From Ipomoea triloba (Eukaryota; Streptophyta; Magnoliopsida; Solanales; Convolvulaceae), in NCBI RefSeq assembly GCF_003576645.1, contig NC_044924.1, positions 4,289,437-4,353,436 of the forward strand: DNA of 64,000 nt, given 5' to 3'. Position numbers and translations under genes: made by a program. The notes beneath the pieces were generated by a model. It saw only the letters and a list, made by a program, of their open reading frames with translations. It had not been told where the DNA came from and did no database searches. Of the stretch, positions 37,361 through 48,596 are shown one piece after another. Position 1 is the stretch's first letter. Each line of letters starts with the position of its first letter.

Positions 37361-38128
37361 TTAAAGAGCGCCGGTTCCGAGACTCTCTGGCGGTGGGTGG
37401 TTGAGATCGAAATTGTTAATGGGCCCACCCTTTCGCGGTTCGACATAGCCGGCGTTCAAGTCAATGACCGATGAAGAGTCGGAGTCGCTGTGGTCCCCAC
37501 AGTTGGCGTTGGGGGCGAAGAAATTGAGCGTCTCGGTTTGGCGGTTGAGCGGAGGGTTCACCGCCACGGCACGTGCAAGCGCGTTGAGATAAACTATCTG
37601 GCTAACGGGATAGACCCCGGCCGGGTACGCGCCGGGAACCATGGGATGAACCACGCGCTGGGGGTGATTCTGTATCGGAAACATCACCGGCGCACGGCCG
37701 CCTAGGCTTAGATCCAGAGGCGACGAGTCCGCCATCACCGCCGGCGAGACACGGCCGCCGCCGCTCGACGACTCAACAGTACTGCTAGGGCTGGGACTCC
37801 CGCCGGCGTTCTTCTCACAAACGCTATTCTTAACGTGCAATTGCGCGGCGAAATTGAGCGGAAGGAGATCCTCCGGCACCGGAAAATTAGTCTTCGCCTT
37901 GGAACCCCGAAACTCCCTCGCCGCCTTATCGTACGCCCTAGCCGCCTCCTCCGCCGTATCAAACGTCCCGAGCCAAACCCGGCTTTTCTTCCCGGGATCC
38001 CTAATCTCCGCCGCATATCTCCCCCACGGCCTCTTCCTCACCCCCCTAAAATGCACCTGCTCCTTCCGAATCTCGTGCAGTTTCGCCGCCGTAACCGCCA
38101 CCGCCGTCCCCTTCTCCTTGGGAGCCAT
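37361..38128 (-). CDS. AP2/ERF transcriptional repressor, group VIII (ERF4/8/11-type), intronless
   Basis: 255 aa. The AP2/ERF domain is residues 27-84 ([20 protein letters not shown], then [19 protein letters not shown]), with the ERF-type Ala/Asp positions. After it come SSTVESSSG near residue 115, a segment common in NtERF3/AtERF4-type repressors, PLDLSLGG near 138, VIDLNAGY near 223 and a C-terminal EAR motif FDLNHPPP at 240-247. This layout marks an active repressor that binds GCC boxes and recruits TOPLESS/SAP18-type partners. By position it matches Arabidopsis ERF11, but the AP2 domain (IRDPGKKSR) is closer to ERF4/ERF8, so I leave the symbol open. The coding region is distinctly GC-rich. 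Confidence 0.93.
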   Translation of the reverse strand: MAPKEKGTAVAVTAAKLHEIRKEQVHFRGVRKRPWGRYAAEIRDPGKKSRVWLGTFDTAEEAARAYDKAAREFRGSKAKTNFPVPEDLLPLNFAAQLHVKNSVCEKNAGGSPSPSSTVESSSGGGRVSPAVMADSSPLDLSLGGRAPVMFPIQNHPQRVVHPMVPGAYPAGVYPVSQIVYLNALARAVAVNPPLNRQTETLNFFAPNANCGDHSDSDSSSVIDLNAGYVEPRKGGPINNFDLNHPPPESLGTGAL

Positions 38129-38260
38129 TCCAACAACAAAAATATTTATATAATTATACGCTCCGGTTGGACAAATAAATGGTGTGTGTGGGCTTCAGTG
38201 ATAGAAACATGGAAATGAAAGAAAGCGTACGGCTGTGAGACAAGAAAGGAGAGCGGGGCG

Positions 38261-38400
38261 ATATATATAGCAGAAATTGTGAAGCAATGGGTTTGACTGA
38301 CGGGAAATAGCCGCCCCAAATGGCTCATGTGGGACCCGGAGGGTGACGTGTATTGTCGAATTTGTTGACGGCACTACCTCACTGGAACACGTGGGGAATT
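38261..38400 (-). promoter_or_regulatory. Promoter of the second ERF gene: TATA box, GCC box, W-box, G-box
   Basis: Upstream of the ERF ATG at 38128 there is a TATA stretch (TATATATA at about 38,262-38,270). An AGCCGCC word, written on the plus strand at 38,309-38,315, is the exact GCC-box sequence (orientation-independent in function). TTGACT, a W-box core, is at 38,293-38,298, and CACGTGG, a G-box, is near 38,388. The GCC box within about 50 bp of the TATA box suggests control by ERF proteins, possibly by itself. Confidence 0.5.
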
Positions 38401-38636
38401 GCGTACGTACATCTCTCTCACTACTGTCTACTCAATCAATCCGTATATATTGCAGTATTCCCAGCCTATAAGTGAGCTCTGTATACATAAATAAATACGC
38501 AATATTTAAATTATTATTTCATTATCTTAATTTTTGATTATTCGCATTCTTAACGGAAAAATTATTTTTACTGTCGATTTGTTTTTATAAAAAAATAAAT
38601 AAATTAAGAGTCTGTAGTTTATTCCGAGGTAAACAT

Positions 38637-38837
38637 TTATGCTCGATTCCTTTTCAAGTCCCATTGATATGTTTTAATATGCAACACAAGTATGAAAGTG
38701 GGTATTAAGAAAAGGATAAGGAACAAAGACCATAACGGCTGTCCGGCCCGCTCCCAGCTTCTCGCCGCGTAATAGGGATCCGTTCCCATATTCCACACTA
38801 GCCCATGGTTTTGTCCAAAACCACCGGGTTTTCTCAT
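38637..38837 (-). CDS. Putative small single-pass membrane protein (66 aa)
   Basis: The frame from the ATG at 38837 to the TAA at 38637 encodes 66 aa. It starts MRKPGGFGQNHGLVWNMG, then DPYYAARSWERAGQ, then a hydrophobic segment of about 19 residues near 37-56 (LWSLFLILFLIPTFILVLHI) and a charged end KTYQWDLKRNRA. The tight polar N-part, one clear membrane helix and balanced codon use make it look like a genuine small protein and not a random frame. The frame stays open upstream (NYAKTKNFGV...), so the start could be earlier or follow an intron. I do not recognise the family. A processed gene copy is an alternative. Confidence 0.5.
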   Translation of the reverse strand: MRKPGGFGQNHGLVWNMGTDPYYAARSWERAGQPLWSLFLILFLIPTFILVLHIKTYQWDLKRNRA

Positions 38838-38839
38838 CA

Positions 38840-41800
38840 CGCCAAAGTTTTTGGTTTTGGCATAATTATCAAACATTTCACACCTATTGAGTGTAAAACG
38901 TAAATTACTCACTATGTTATTTACACATTTATATAAATTGTCCTTTTTTATTAGTAAATAATTCATAAATATTACTAAAGCTATACTCTGAGTAAATTTT
39001 ATTTTCATTGTTCAACTATCTCAAACTAAGAAGGCAAATATGCTACACCCGTTAAAATTGCAACTTTGAATCGTGATGTTATTATGTTATTGATTTGATT
39101 AGCAACACTAAGATTGTCCATGCCTTTTGAGTTAATAAATAAGGATCGGATGATCGAGTTCATTTATGTTGATGTAATTATTATTTTTGGAATATGGATT
39201 TATGGAATAAAAAACAGTAGGGAAATGGTTGCTGGGTATATGTTTCTATATATGATTAAAATAATAAGGAAATAAATTAGTTTTTGTAAAGGAGGTTATA
39301 GGAAGAAGATATGGTCGGCAGATATGCGTGTGTGTGAAGAGGCACTTAGAATAATAATTACATTGTTAAGCATTTATGATTACGAATTGTTTAAGGCCGC
39401 CATGCTGCCATTATTCAAAGCATTCTCGTAAAAAAGGTTGCCCCAAAGACATGTCGATTCCGTTAATTATTTAATTTCACAAGTTGCCCCCCCTCCCTCT
39501 CAATTATTGTTCATTTTTTTATTTCTTAATTTAATTTGCTTATAATGCACTCGTGTTTCCCTCTCCAGCAGCCACATTTGCAGTACGCCCATCCCTCACA
39601 TGTGTCATTACGCGTGCCAATTAACTAACTTTTCACTTCTCTCTTTTCTTTTTTTTTGTTTGTTTGTTTGAATATTTTAGTCAGGTTATTAATTTATTTA
39701 TTTCAAAATCTCAAAGTTTTATTTCTCGAAAAAAGAAGAAAGAATAAAGCTAGTAATGTTGCCGTGGGTTTTGTTTCGTTCGTTTCTTAATTATTGGAGT
39801 GTAAAATAATCTAAGTACGTACTCCCAGTAGCAAGAAAATCTCCTAGCAGCAAATGACCAACAGATCCTGCTGGCTGCTATTTGATTTTTTTTAGAAGAT
39901 TTTTTCTTCTTTTTTATTAAAAAAAAAAAAAAAAAAGGAGAAGAAAAAATTTCATTGGTGATGTCGACAGACCAAACAACCACAGCACCATGACTAAATT
40001 AAAAACACAAATTAAATAATATTGAATCGGACCAACCGAATAAGATTCTGATAATCATCGATGTCTCCAAAATCATTTCCCGATCCCTATTTATTTTCGT
40101 TCGATCAAACGGCTGAAAAAGGTTTCCGGAAATTATTGCTGACTTTGGATAACATGATTGACTTTCCAGATACGTTATCAATATATTTATTTATTTATTT
40201 TCTTTCAGCCGGCAGCACATTACAACCAGAAGAAACGTACATCTTTCTTCTCTATCTCTCTCCAAAATAAATAAATATATATTCAAGACATTTATTTATT
40301 AATTGTATGGGTTTCCTGGACCACACTATTAAATAAAAATAACGCTAAAATGTTGGGCGCATTTAGAACATGACCTATTTTTGCGGTACCTGTCAACACT
40401 ACCATTTGACAATTGCGACGCGGTCGTTCTGTCAAGTTTCACGTTTAAGGTTTGGATGCGGTTTTTTTCTCGGTCTGGTGGCCTGTGAGTTCCGCCGGTC
40501 TTCGTTTCCGCGTTATAAGCATACGGTTTGTATGTATTTACCAAAACAAAAATGCATTCATTAATTATATCCAAATCAACACAATTGATTTTTAACAAAA
40601 ACTTGACGTAGTAATTTAAAGGCAACTTCTACTAAGTTGATAAAACGATTGAATTGATAACTATAATGGCTACCTATACTAAATTACATATTTGCCGTCC
40701 TTTGTAACTTAGGGTCAAAATCTGTGGTGCGTAAGGTTTCTCTAAACAATTCCAATTAATATGCTTCTGTATTGTAATAGCTGACAATTACTATATATCG
40801 ATGTGAAAAATACCGAGGTATACGTTTGGATTAGTAGTTATGTAGTCTTGTTGTTAAACCTGAATGAATATGACTGCTCCAGGTCATTGATGAGATCGGT
40901 AAACAAAAAGGGTGCTCAGAAGGGTCTAATGTGTGGAAGGAGTCAAAAGGTCGATCTTTCCCTCTAGTAGTTAATGTGCCTTTTATAAGGCAACGCATGG
41001 TGAACTTGTCGCACTATCGATATATATGTCTTGCACGTGGTAAGTGTAGGTTGAGTGGTCAGAACTATCATGTCAAGTGTTCATATGAGACTGAAAAGGT
41101 GAAGGGATGTAAGAATGACTGATCGTTTTGTCGAGGGAGTATCTTTGAATTAATTGTGAGGCAAAAGGCTTAGCAACCGACTGACCGGTCACGTTAATGA
41201 ACTTCCTAGTTCCCAGTCAAGTTTGATCGAGAGAGGCTAGTGAGAAATGGAGAGTACGGAGCATTTGTTAGGGTTGGGAGTCCTAGTCGAGAGATAGGGT
41301 TAATGAAGTTCGGAGATGGCCGATTCCGACTAGTCTTTGGATACATCCAATCATACTCGTATATTCCTTATCAACTATTCAAGGTATGCCCTAGGGTGAA
41401 GCACACCTTGTAAACCTAGTCATTTGTAGGTAAATTTAGAACGCTATAATTATCAAATCAACTACACAACAATCTCAATTGGGGTTTAAATAAAATTCTT
41501 GGTTTCACACTTGTTTGACAAAACCTAGGTGATTTTAACGTGGTGGTCTAGAATGATGCATGGTGTCGCGTGGTGAGACCATATTCATTAATTACAAACA
41601 GCTGAGATTAGTCAATTAATGATCCAAACAGGCAGACAGCTAAGTGAAATAATTAAAGAATCCATTTCAAGTATGAAACTTAATTAAGCTTCTTCACAAC
41701 TAAACCCACTTTTAGTGTTCAATTCAATTCCTGTACGAAAACAACACCTGATAAAGACGCTTCGGTTAGATAGATAATCATGATATGATGACAATTTTCT

Positions 41801-42549
41801 ACGTTACATACATCTGAATTTGGCTCTTTCATATCACTATGGGGAAAGATTCTTCCTCCTCACACCGACTGTTCATTTTATTCTTCTTTTATATACATTG
41901 GGTTGTTAAAGCTTGTTTCCACTGGGCATTTTTGTGTTCAGAATTCGGAACAATTTGATGGGCATTAAATTAAGTAGGTTTTGGAGGGGTCTACTAGAAT
42001 ATATATAGCTTCTCAATTAAGTTGAAATTAATATTTAAATAATAATGTTAACAAGTACCGTTAGCTAGGTAATTAAAACCAACTAGTAGTTAATTAAAGA
42101 TTACTAAATGATGTTTATCATACGTTAGAAAAGGTGGTATAGACAATAGAGTTGTGGAATCAGTCAAATCAGAAGAATCGTGAACTTTAAAACCACAACC
42201 TTAAAAGATTAAGGATACTCTTTCAAAAAAAAAAAGAAAAAAGATTAAGGATACTTTGTAATATTGTTTCAATTGAGTAAAATAATAGATGTATAGAAAT
42301 CCTAAGCCAATAACTTTTATCCTCTGATCTATTTATATATACATAGGTATTGGGATGAATTCCCCATAAAAATAATTTATGTGTTTTGACTTGAAATACA
42401 ATTTATATTCTATAAACTCTCAATTCCAATACTAAAAATAGGATGTCATAAGTTTGAACTTCGGTGAAAGCGTTACGAACAAATACTATATTGTAGTAGA
42501 GTCAGAAGTATTAAAAAAAAAACAAAAAAAACTCACACAATTTATGACT
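38840..42549. other. Spacer between the ERF cluster and NSL1
   Basis: AT-rich, no supported gene. The 40,930-41,400 part is less AT-rich and could be an old retroelement piece, but no domain is recognisable. A 15-bp direct repeat (AAGATTAAGGATACT) occurs at about 42,206 and 42,242. Confidence 0.45.
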
Positions 42550-43167
42550 AGAAGGTATGGGTTGTTATGCCGTGGACCCAGGTCCACCTTGCAAGGTGGA
42601 CCTGGGTCTACATTCACATACACTATACTCTACATTCACATGCACTATACTCTACATTCACAATTTGTAAACTCCACATTCACACATTACAGAATTATAT
42701 GTTTAGTAACTATATTACCACTGTTATGCATTCACACATTCAAAACTCTATATTCACAGGTTCTATACTCCACATTCACAATTTGAGAACTCCACATTCA
42801 CACATTACAGGGCTACAAGCTGCTAGAACTTCTTAACTCTATTACAGATTCACACATGCATAACTCTACATTTACGATTTCTATACTCCATATTCACAAT
42901 TTGAAACCTCCACATTCACACATTTATGGGCAACTCTACATTCACACAATCATAAATCTACATTCACGATTTCTATACTCTACATTCACACTTTGAAACC
43001 TCTACATCTATACATTTTTGGACAACTCTATATTCAGCAATATGTTTACTAATTAAAAAAAAAAAAAAAAAAAAAAAAGAGAAGAGAGACAAAAACGACG
43101 TAGTTTTGGACCCAGGTCCACCTTACAAGGTGGACCTGGGTCCACAGCATAATTTGCCGGAAGGTAT
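42550..43167. mobile_element. Mutator-like MITE with palindromic ends and minisatellite interior
   Basis: The element spans about 42,559-43,158 between 9-bp direct repeats AGAAGGTAT (42,550-42,558) and GGAAGGTAT (43,159-43,167), one mismatch. The termini are inverted: GGGTTGTTATGC at the left and GGCAAATTATGC as the complement of the right. Inside each end lies a 36-bp near-perfect palindrome (GGACCCAGGTCCACCTT and its complement), so each terminus alone can fold into a hairpin. The middle (42,606-43,040) is an irregular array of CTACATTCACA/ATTCACACATT units. There is no coding capacity. The 9-bp duplication points to Mutator-type transposition supplied in trans. Confidence 0.75.
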
Positions 43168-43169
43168 AC

Positions 43170-44080
43170 CCTAGTCTATGGTATAACAATTCCAATGGAC
43201 AATGGTCGGTCTAAATCCTTTCTATCATAGTGTTAGGCCTAGCGGTTTATTCTTTTGTTTCGAAGGTTATTAGCCCAATAACAAATTCAAATTTTTGAAA
43301 CTATAGTATTTTAATCGACTAAACATTATAAATCAAACTGATGTAAGAACGCATTATCTCGTTCTTGGCCCAATATGTGGTTTATGGTATATTATTGATT
43401 TTGGGCTCGATAATCTCATCCTGTGAAGCTTTTTAGTCGTAGCTCGGTCCATTTCAAGGCCCATGTAATAGGTCATTTAACCCATGAACACTAACCCAAA
43501 CACTACGGAAATGTTTAAGAATTTAGAACTCAAAAAGGATACCCAAAAAGAAAGAAGTCAAATAATCCATCATCTTAGTAGTAATTCTACAATTAGGCCT
43601 CTGAATTGAAAAAAAAAGTTTTAATTACATTTGGTCGCCTTCTGCTGGAGTATGGCGACCGGCGATGGCAAAATCGTTGCCCATAGCCAAATATTTCTCT
43701 GAACAAAAAATGACCTACAATAGCAGGTTATTTATCAGTTTTTGGGCTTTTTTGTCCCAACCTAACATGTTAAAGAGCTTAATTACAATTTTTAAATGTT
43801 TAGGGATCTAATTGACTTTTCAATGAATGTTTAGGGGCTTATTTGACTCTTTTCCTTTAAAAAAAAAAAAAGAAAGAAGAAGTATCAATTCATAAATGAA
43901 AATACATTTCAAATCATCTAAAACGTTAAATCATAAATGGCATGTCTAATCAATAGATTATCATTTTAAAGTGTAATTGAAACTTTTTAAATTTAGAGGG
44001 TTAATTGCGTTATGCTTATTAATTTGAGGGTTTATTTGATATTTTGGTGAACAGAATAATATTGTGTTGCGACGTGGCAG
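43170..44080. other. Spacer upstream of the NSL1 promoter
   Basis: No gene seen. AT-rich sequence with a poly(A) run near 43,858-43,871. Confidence 0.5.
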
Positions 44081-44460
44081 AAAAAGTCAAAGTCAACTAG
44101 TCTACTTGCAATCTATATTGTATGTCAAAGTTTTATGCCCCATTTAATAAGTTGGGTTAATGACGTCAATCGTCAAAGTCAACGTCCTACTCCAACGCGC
44201 AATGCATAACTTTACTCTCCCCGCCCCTGTGAAATTCCATATTGCCGTCTCTGTCCTCTCTCCCCATTTTCCCTCAATATTTAAATACCTGAAATGACTT
44301 TACCAACCAAACTACTCCCAAAACCCTCACGGGAAGCAAGGCTATAGCTGTCATTTGACCCCCACCTTTCTTCCTCCCTCGACTTTTCACTACAAAAACT
44401 CAAAAAGCCACACTGCTCATACAAGTAGATCGTTAGAATCTAAGCTTTGTTTGTTCTTCC
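44081..44460 (+). promoter_or_regulatory. NSL1: NSL1 promoter with W-box cluster and TGACGTCA site
   Basis: Seven W-box cores (TTGAC or GTCAA) lie within 280 bp: 44,086-44,090, 44,092-44,096, 44,124-44,128, 44,165-44,169, 44,172-44,176, 44,178-44,182 and 44,355-44,359. TGACGTCA, a palindromic bZIP/TGA-type site, is at 44,161-44,168 and overlaps one of them. A TATA-like ATATTTAAATA is at about 44,277-44,287. W-boxes bind WRKY factors and TGACG sites bind TGA factors, both acting in salicylate and defence responses, which fits the cell-death role of NSL1. Confidence 0.55.
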
Positions 44461-47400
44461 ATGGCGTTTCATCCGAATAACAGAATGGACCCACAGACCG
44501 CGGCGGAAAAGGCGGTTTCCGTTATGGGATTCGGGTACGATATGGCGGCGGATATACGTTTATCCGCGTGCAAGCCCGGCCCGTCTGGGTCGGGGCTGAT
44601 CGAGCTTGATCGGAGCTCCACAGAGGACTTGATTATGCCCGGCGGCGTTGTCGTCCGCGATGTTTCCACCTCCATCAAGTGTGATAAAGGTGAACGGACC
44701 CGGTTCCGCTCCGATGCTCTTACCTTTAATCAGGTACGTAATTTCTGGAAACTTCTGATTCATTCGTAAATTTCTTAGTTGCATGTATATATATGCCTAT
44801 GTTAATTTCGTTCACGGAGAAATTATATTGATGAATGCTGGAGATATATCATATTTGTTTACCTTTCAAATTTCCATTCTGCATACTGAATAAATGAATG
44901 TTTGAATTTCTCTTTTCAATTTTGGAATTAAATGCTGAGAATTTTACGTCTATTCAACTATTCTTTGCTTCTATTTTTCATTGACCTTAAGTGCTTGGAA
45001 GACTTGACTTTGATCCTTGACCTCAAAAGTAGCATTGGAAAGTTCAGATTTAATTATGATATCAATTGACTTGATCATTCAATCATTTAAGAAAAATGTT
45101 TTTCCAAATGTGATCAGATGTCGGAGCAATTCAATCAGGACGTGGATTTATCTGGTAAAATACCTTCTGGTCTATTTAACACAATGTTTGACCACAGAGG
45201 GTGCTGGCAGAAGGATGCTGCTAGCACTAAACTTGTTGCTTTTGATGGTTGGTTCATTACCTTGTATAATGTCGAGTTGGAGCGCTGCCATGTTACTCTA
45301 TGTGAGCAAGTAAGAAGAGAAGTTCCTTCTTCTTGGGATCCTCCTGCTCTTGCTGAGTAAGATTCTTATGCTTATTGCTTCAACAATGCTTACTATCACA
45401 ACTCAGAAGGCAGGATATTTTAATATGAAGCACATTTGTAGGCAAAAATGGCTCTTTACTTTAGAGGTTTTTATATGCCAAGGAGGACATATTAACAGAT
45501 TGAGTATTTTATAAGCAATTACTGAAACAACAGAAATTATCTGAATAAAGAGTCTATTAAAAGGTAGGATAGGAACTGGGAGTTGCCACTGCTGTTGGTA
45601 GAGAAAAATGTTTTCAAACATCTTTCTCTGATTTTTGTGTTAATGATGAATGTGACTTCCAGCTGGTACGAGAGGATACTCTCTAATTGTAGGAAATTGC
45701 TGACTGTGAAACTAATGGCATGATTCTCCAGGTTCATTGAAAAATATGGCACTCATGTTGTTGTTGGATTAAAGATGGGAGGAAAGGATGTAATCCACAT
45801 AAAGCAGCTTCAAAAATCAACTCTTGAACCTATTGAGGTGCAGAAATTGTTAAAACAATTAGCTGATGAGAAGTTTTCTGAAGATGGAAGTGAAGGCCCA
45901 AAATCAAATCCTGACAATTCTAATGAAAGACTGAAGGTAATCCTATTTTAGGACTCTTTAGATCTCCTGATACATGCTCTCAAAGACCATAGATTCAGAT
46001 GCATAATAATTGTAATTTCAAACTGATGCACTGATGGTACTTTCTTTTTGTTCACAGGATGAAAAGTCCATCTTCTGGGATCCCAGTTTACCATTTGCAA
46101 GCTCAATGAGACCGTCTATCACATCCCACTCAAAGAACAATGTATGCTTTCAGTTTCTACAGCAGCACCTTTTTTAGCATTACCATTTTGTGCAGCTTTT
46201 TAAAATCAAAGATAAATTCAAGCTAAGACATGATATTTTTGGTGCAGGATATTGTAAGCATTCATGTTCGTCGGGGTGGCAGTGATTGTGGTCAAAGTCA
46301 TAGTAAGTGGCTTTCTACAGTGTCACAGTCTCCTAATGTCATATCAATGTCCTTTGTGCCTATTGCTTCACTATTGAATGGAGTTAAGGGCAGTGGATTT
46401 CTAAGCCATGCAATTAATCTATACCTACGATGTGAGTATGTCTAACTGTACATTCTCAGCGATTTTCTATTTACACTCTCCTATATTAGATAGCTTTATT
46501 GGACAATAATGGCCATGAGATTATGAGAGACATTCTTGTTTCCTTTGATAAAATAAGCAATAACTTGTGTAGTACATTGCCAGTAATACCATCTTCTATT
46601 TGAGTATGTAGTTGATTACTTGAGTAAGAAATCTTTTTGTATAGTAGTGCTCCGATTTACTGTAATAGATACATCTATGAAACAATATTAGCAGTTGCAA
46701 ATATAAGAAATTGAAACAGTTTTGGTATCTGATAAGCAATACTTGTGCAGACAAACCGCCAATAGAGGAACTCCTTCAATTTCTAGAATTTCAGTTACCT
46801 CGACGGTGGGCGCCAGCATACAGTGATCTTCCCCTTGTTCATCGTCGCAGGAAGCAGGCTTCTCCGTCATTGCAGTTCACTTTTATGGGTCCAAAACTTT
46901 TTGTTAACACAGTGAAGGTGAACTTTTGTATGCCAAAGCAAACAGTATACATTTAAACTTTACAATTGCATCTTCTCTATAGTTGAATGGTAATAAGAGT
47001 TGTACAAGTAGAAAAGAAAGTGGAGAGATCACTGCTTCCTAACCCATTAGCTGTTGTCAACATTCTGACCATTTATATGGTTAAATAACTTAAATTGTTT
47101 TCCCCTTTTTTACCAATAATAGTTGGATTGTCATATCTTCCTCTTTGCAGCTCTAACAATGAGAATTTGCAGGTTGACTCTGGAAACCGGCCAGTCACTG
47201 GAATTCGGTTGTACTTGGAAGGTAAAAGGAGTGATCACCTAGCTATCCATCTGCAGCATTTATCAGCACTTCCAGAAAGCCTTCAACTGACAGATGATCA
47301 CACCTATGAGCCCATTGATGTGAAATTTCAGCAAGACTACTTTGAACCGGTTAAATGGAGCATATTTTCACATGTTTGCACAGCTCCAATCGAGTATCAA

Positions 47401-47859
47401 GGGGCACGAATAGATGACTTTGCATCTATTGTGACCAAGGCCTGGTTCGAGGTGAAGGTTGTTGGCATGAAAAAAGTTCTGTTCCTGAGGCTTGGTTTCT
47501 CAATGGTGTCCTCTGCATTAAGCCGAAGGGCAGAGTGGGACGAACCCTCAAACTCAGCTCGAAAGTCAGGACTGATATCAATGCTTATCACCACGCCATT
47601 CAGTACAAAGCTCACTCCACCTGAAAAACCAGCCAAGGCTGATCTGAATTCAGCAATTTATCCTGCCGGCCCTCCCACACCAGCAAAGCCACCAAAAATG
47701 TCACACTTTGTCGACACAAAAGAAATGGTGAGAGGCCCTGAGGATTCGCCTGGCTATTGGATGGTCACAGGCGCAAGGCTCTTTGTTGAGGACAGCAGAA
47801 TAAGAATCAAAGTGAAGTATTCACTCCTAACAATACTGTCTGAGGATTCCTTGATGTAA
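44461..47859 (+). CDS. NSL1: MACPF-domain protein NSL1, seven exons
   Basis: Exons 44461-44733, 45118-45356, 45732-45936, 46058-46141, 46248-46431, 46751-46917 and 47173-47859 join in frame at GT-AG sites and encode 612 aa, the length I recall for Arabidopsis NSL1. The membrane-attack-complex/perforin signature is intact: EKYGTHVVVGLKMGG, with Y176-G177-T178-H179 and the trailing GG. The N-terminus DPQTAAEKAVSVMGFGYD and the C-terminal SGLISMLITTPFST, GPPTPAKPPKMSHFVD and SPGYWMVTGARLFVE are typical of the plant CAD1/NSL1 family. These proteins restrain salicylate-dependent cell death; loss of NSL1 in Arabidopsis gives necrotic spotted lesions. No signal peptide is seen. Intron 2 (45357-45731) starts GTAAGA. 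Confidence 0.94.
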
Positions 47860-48596
47860 GAATCAAAGTCGCCGAATCCCTGCCTTGTATACTTTTTCTT
47901 ACGCTAGACTAATTCTAAGCCTCAGAGCCCCCGTGTCAAAAGTCACTGGATGAAGTAAATTGCGAGTCGCCCTTCAATCCTAGGTAACCATTTGGTAGAG
48001 GTGAAAGATTTCTTTTTCTTTATAACAGCATGGTGGTATAGTTCAAATGTTCAATCAATTCCTGTAGAAAGCAACTCAAATTTTAAGTAAATATTACAAA
48101 ACATCTCTGTTCTTTGCTCCTCATCTGCCTGGCACATGTTTCCATTTCCTTTTGTTTAAATGAGATTGTATATTCGTAAAGGGAAATTTCGTTTCCTTCT
48201 CAGCAACAGCACAGAAGCGGGGTAAGGGGTGAAAGAGACACTGAACAGCAATCCTATACAAAATTTTCTTACTGATAACATTTCTGCCAAGTGCAGACCT
48301 TAAAAATCCTCTCAAAGTTTACAGATTTACAGTGGCAACCTCAACTAAGTATAAATTCCAAACAAAAAGTTGGAAAGAAAATACAGAGAGGGTGCTGATT
48401 TTTACAGTTATCATTAGGGACAAACACCTCTTGTTGGGAGGATTCTGGGAATTATACATCAGTAATATGACTTTGAGACGAGGCATGTGCCGGGTTGTTT
48501 AATAAACCAAATTATTTCAACCCAGCGAGATCACCCCTTTTATCTGAATCTATATTGTTCAGTCACTATTATTTGCAAAATTCAAACTTACTGGTA
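47860..48596. other. Convergent 3' ends of NSL1 and the Di19-type gene
   Basis: Short spacer between the NSL1 stop and the stop of the minus-strand Di19-type gene. It should hold both 3' UTRs. No other feature is seen. Confidence 0.5.

Noticed and set aside
37490..38218. Several Arg-rich frames opposite or within the second ERF gene
   Set aside because: They are shadows of the GC-rich ERF coding sequence in other frames, with no family similarity.
40931..41122. 63-aa frame in a less AT-rich patch
   Set aside because: No recognisable domain or splice partner; possibly old retroelement sequence but not supportable as a gene.
42606..43040. Regularly spaced repeats that might suggest a CRISPR-like array
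   Set aside because: Plant nuclear DNA, irregular unit lengths, no unique spacers, and the array is bounded by transposon ends.
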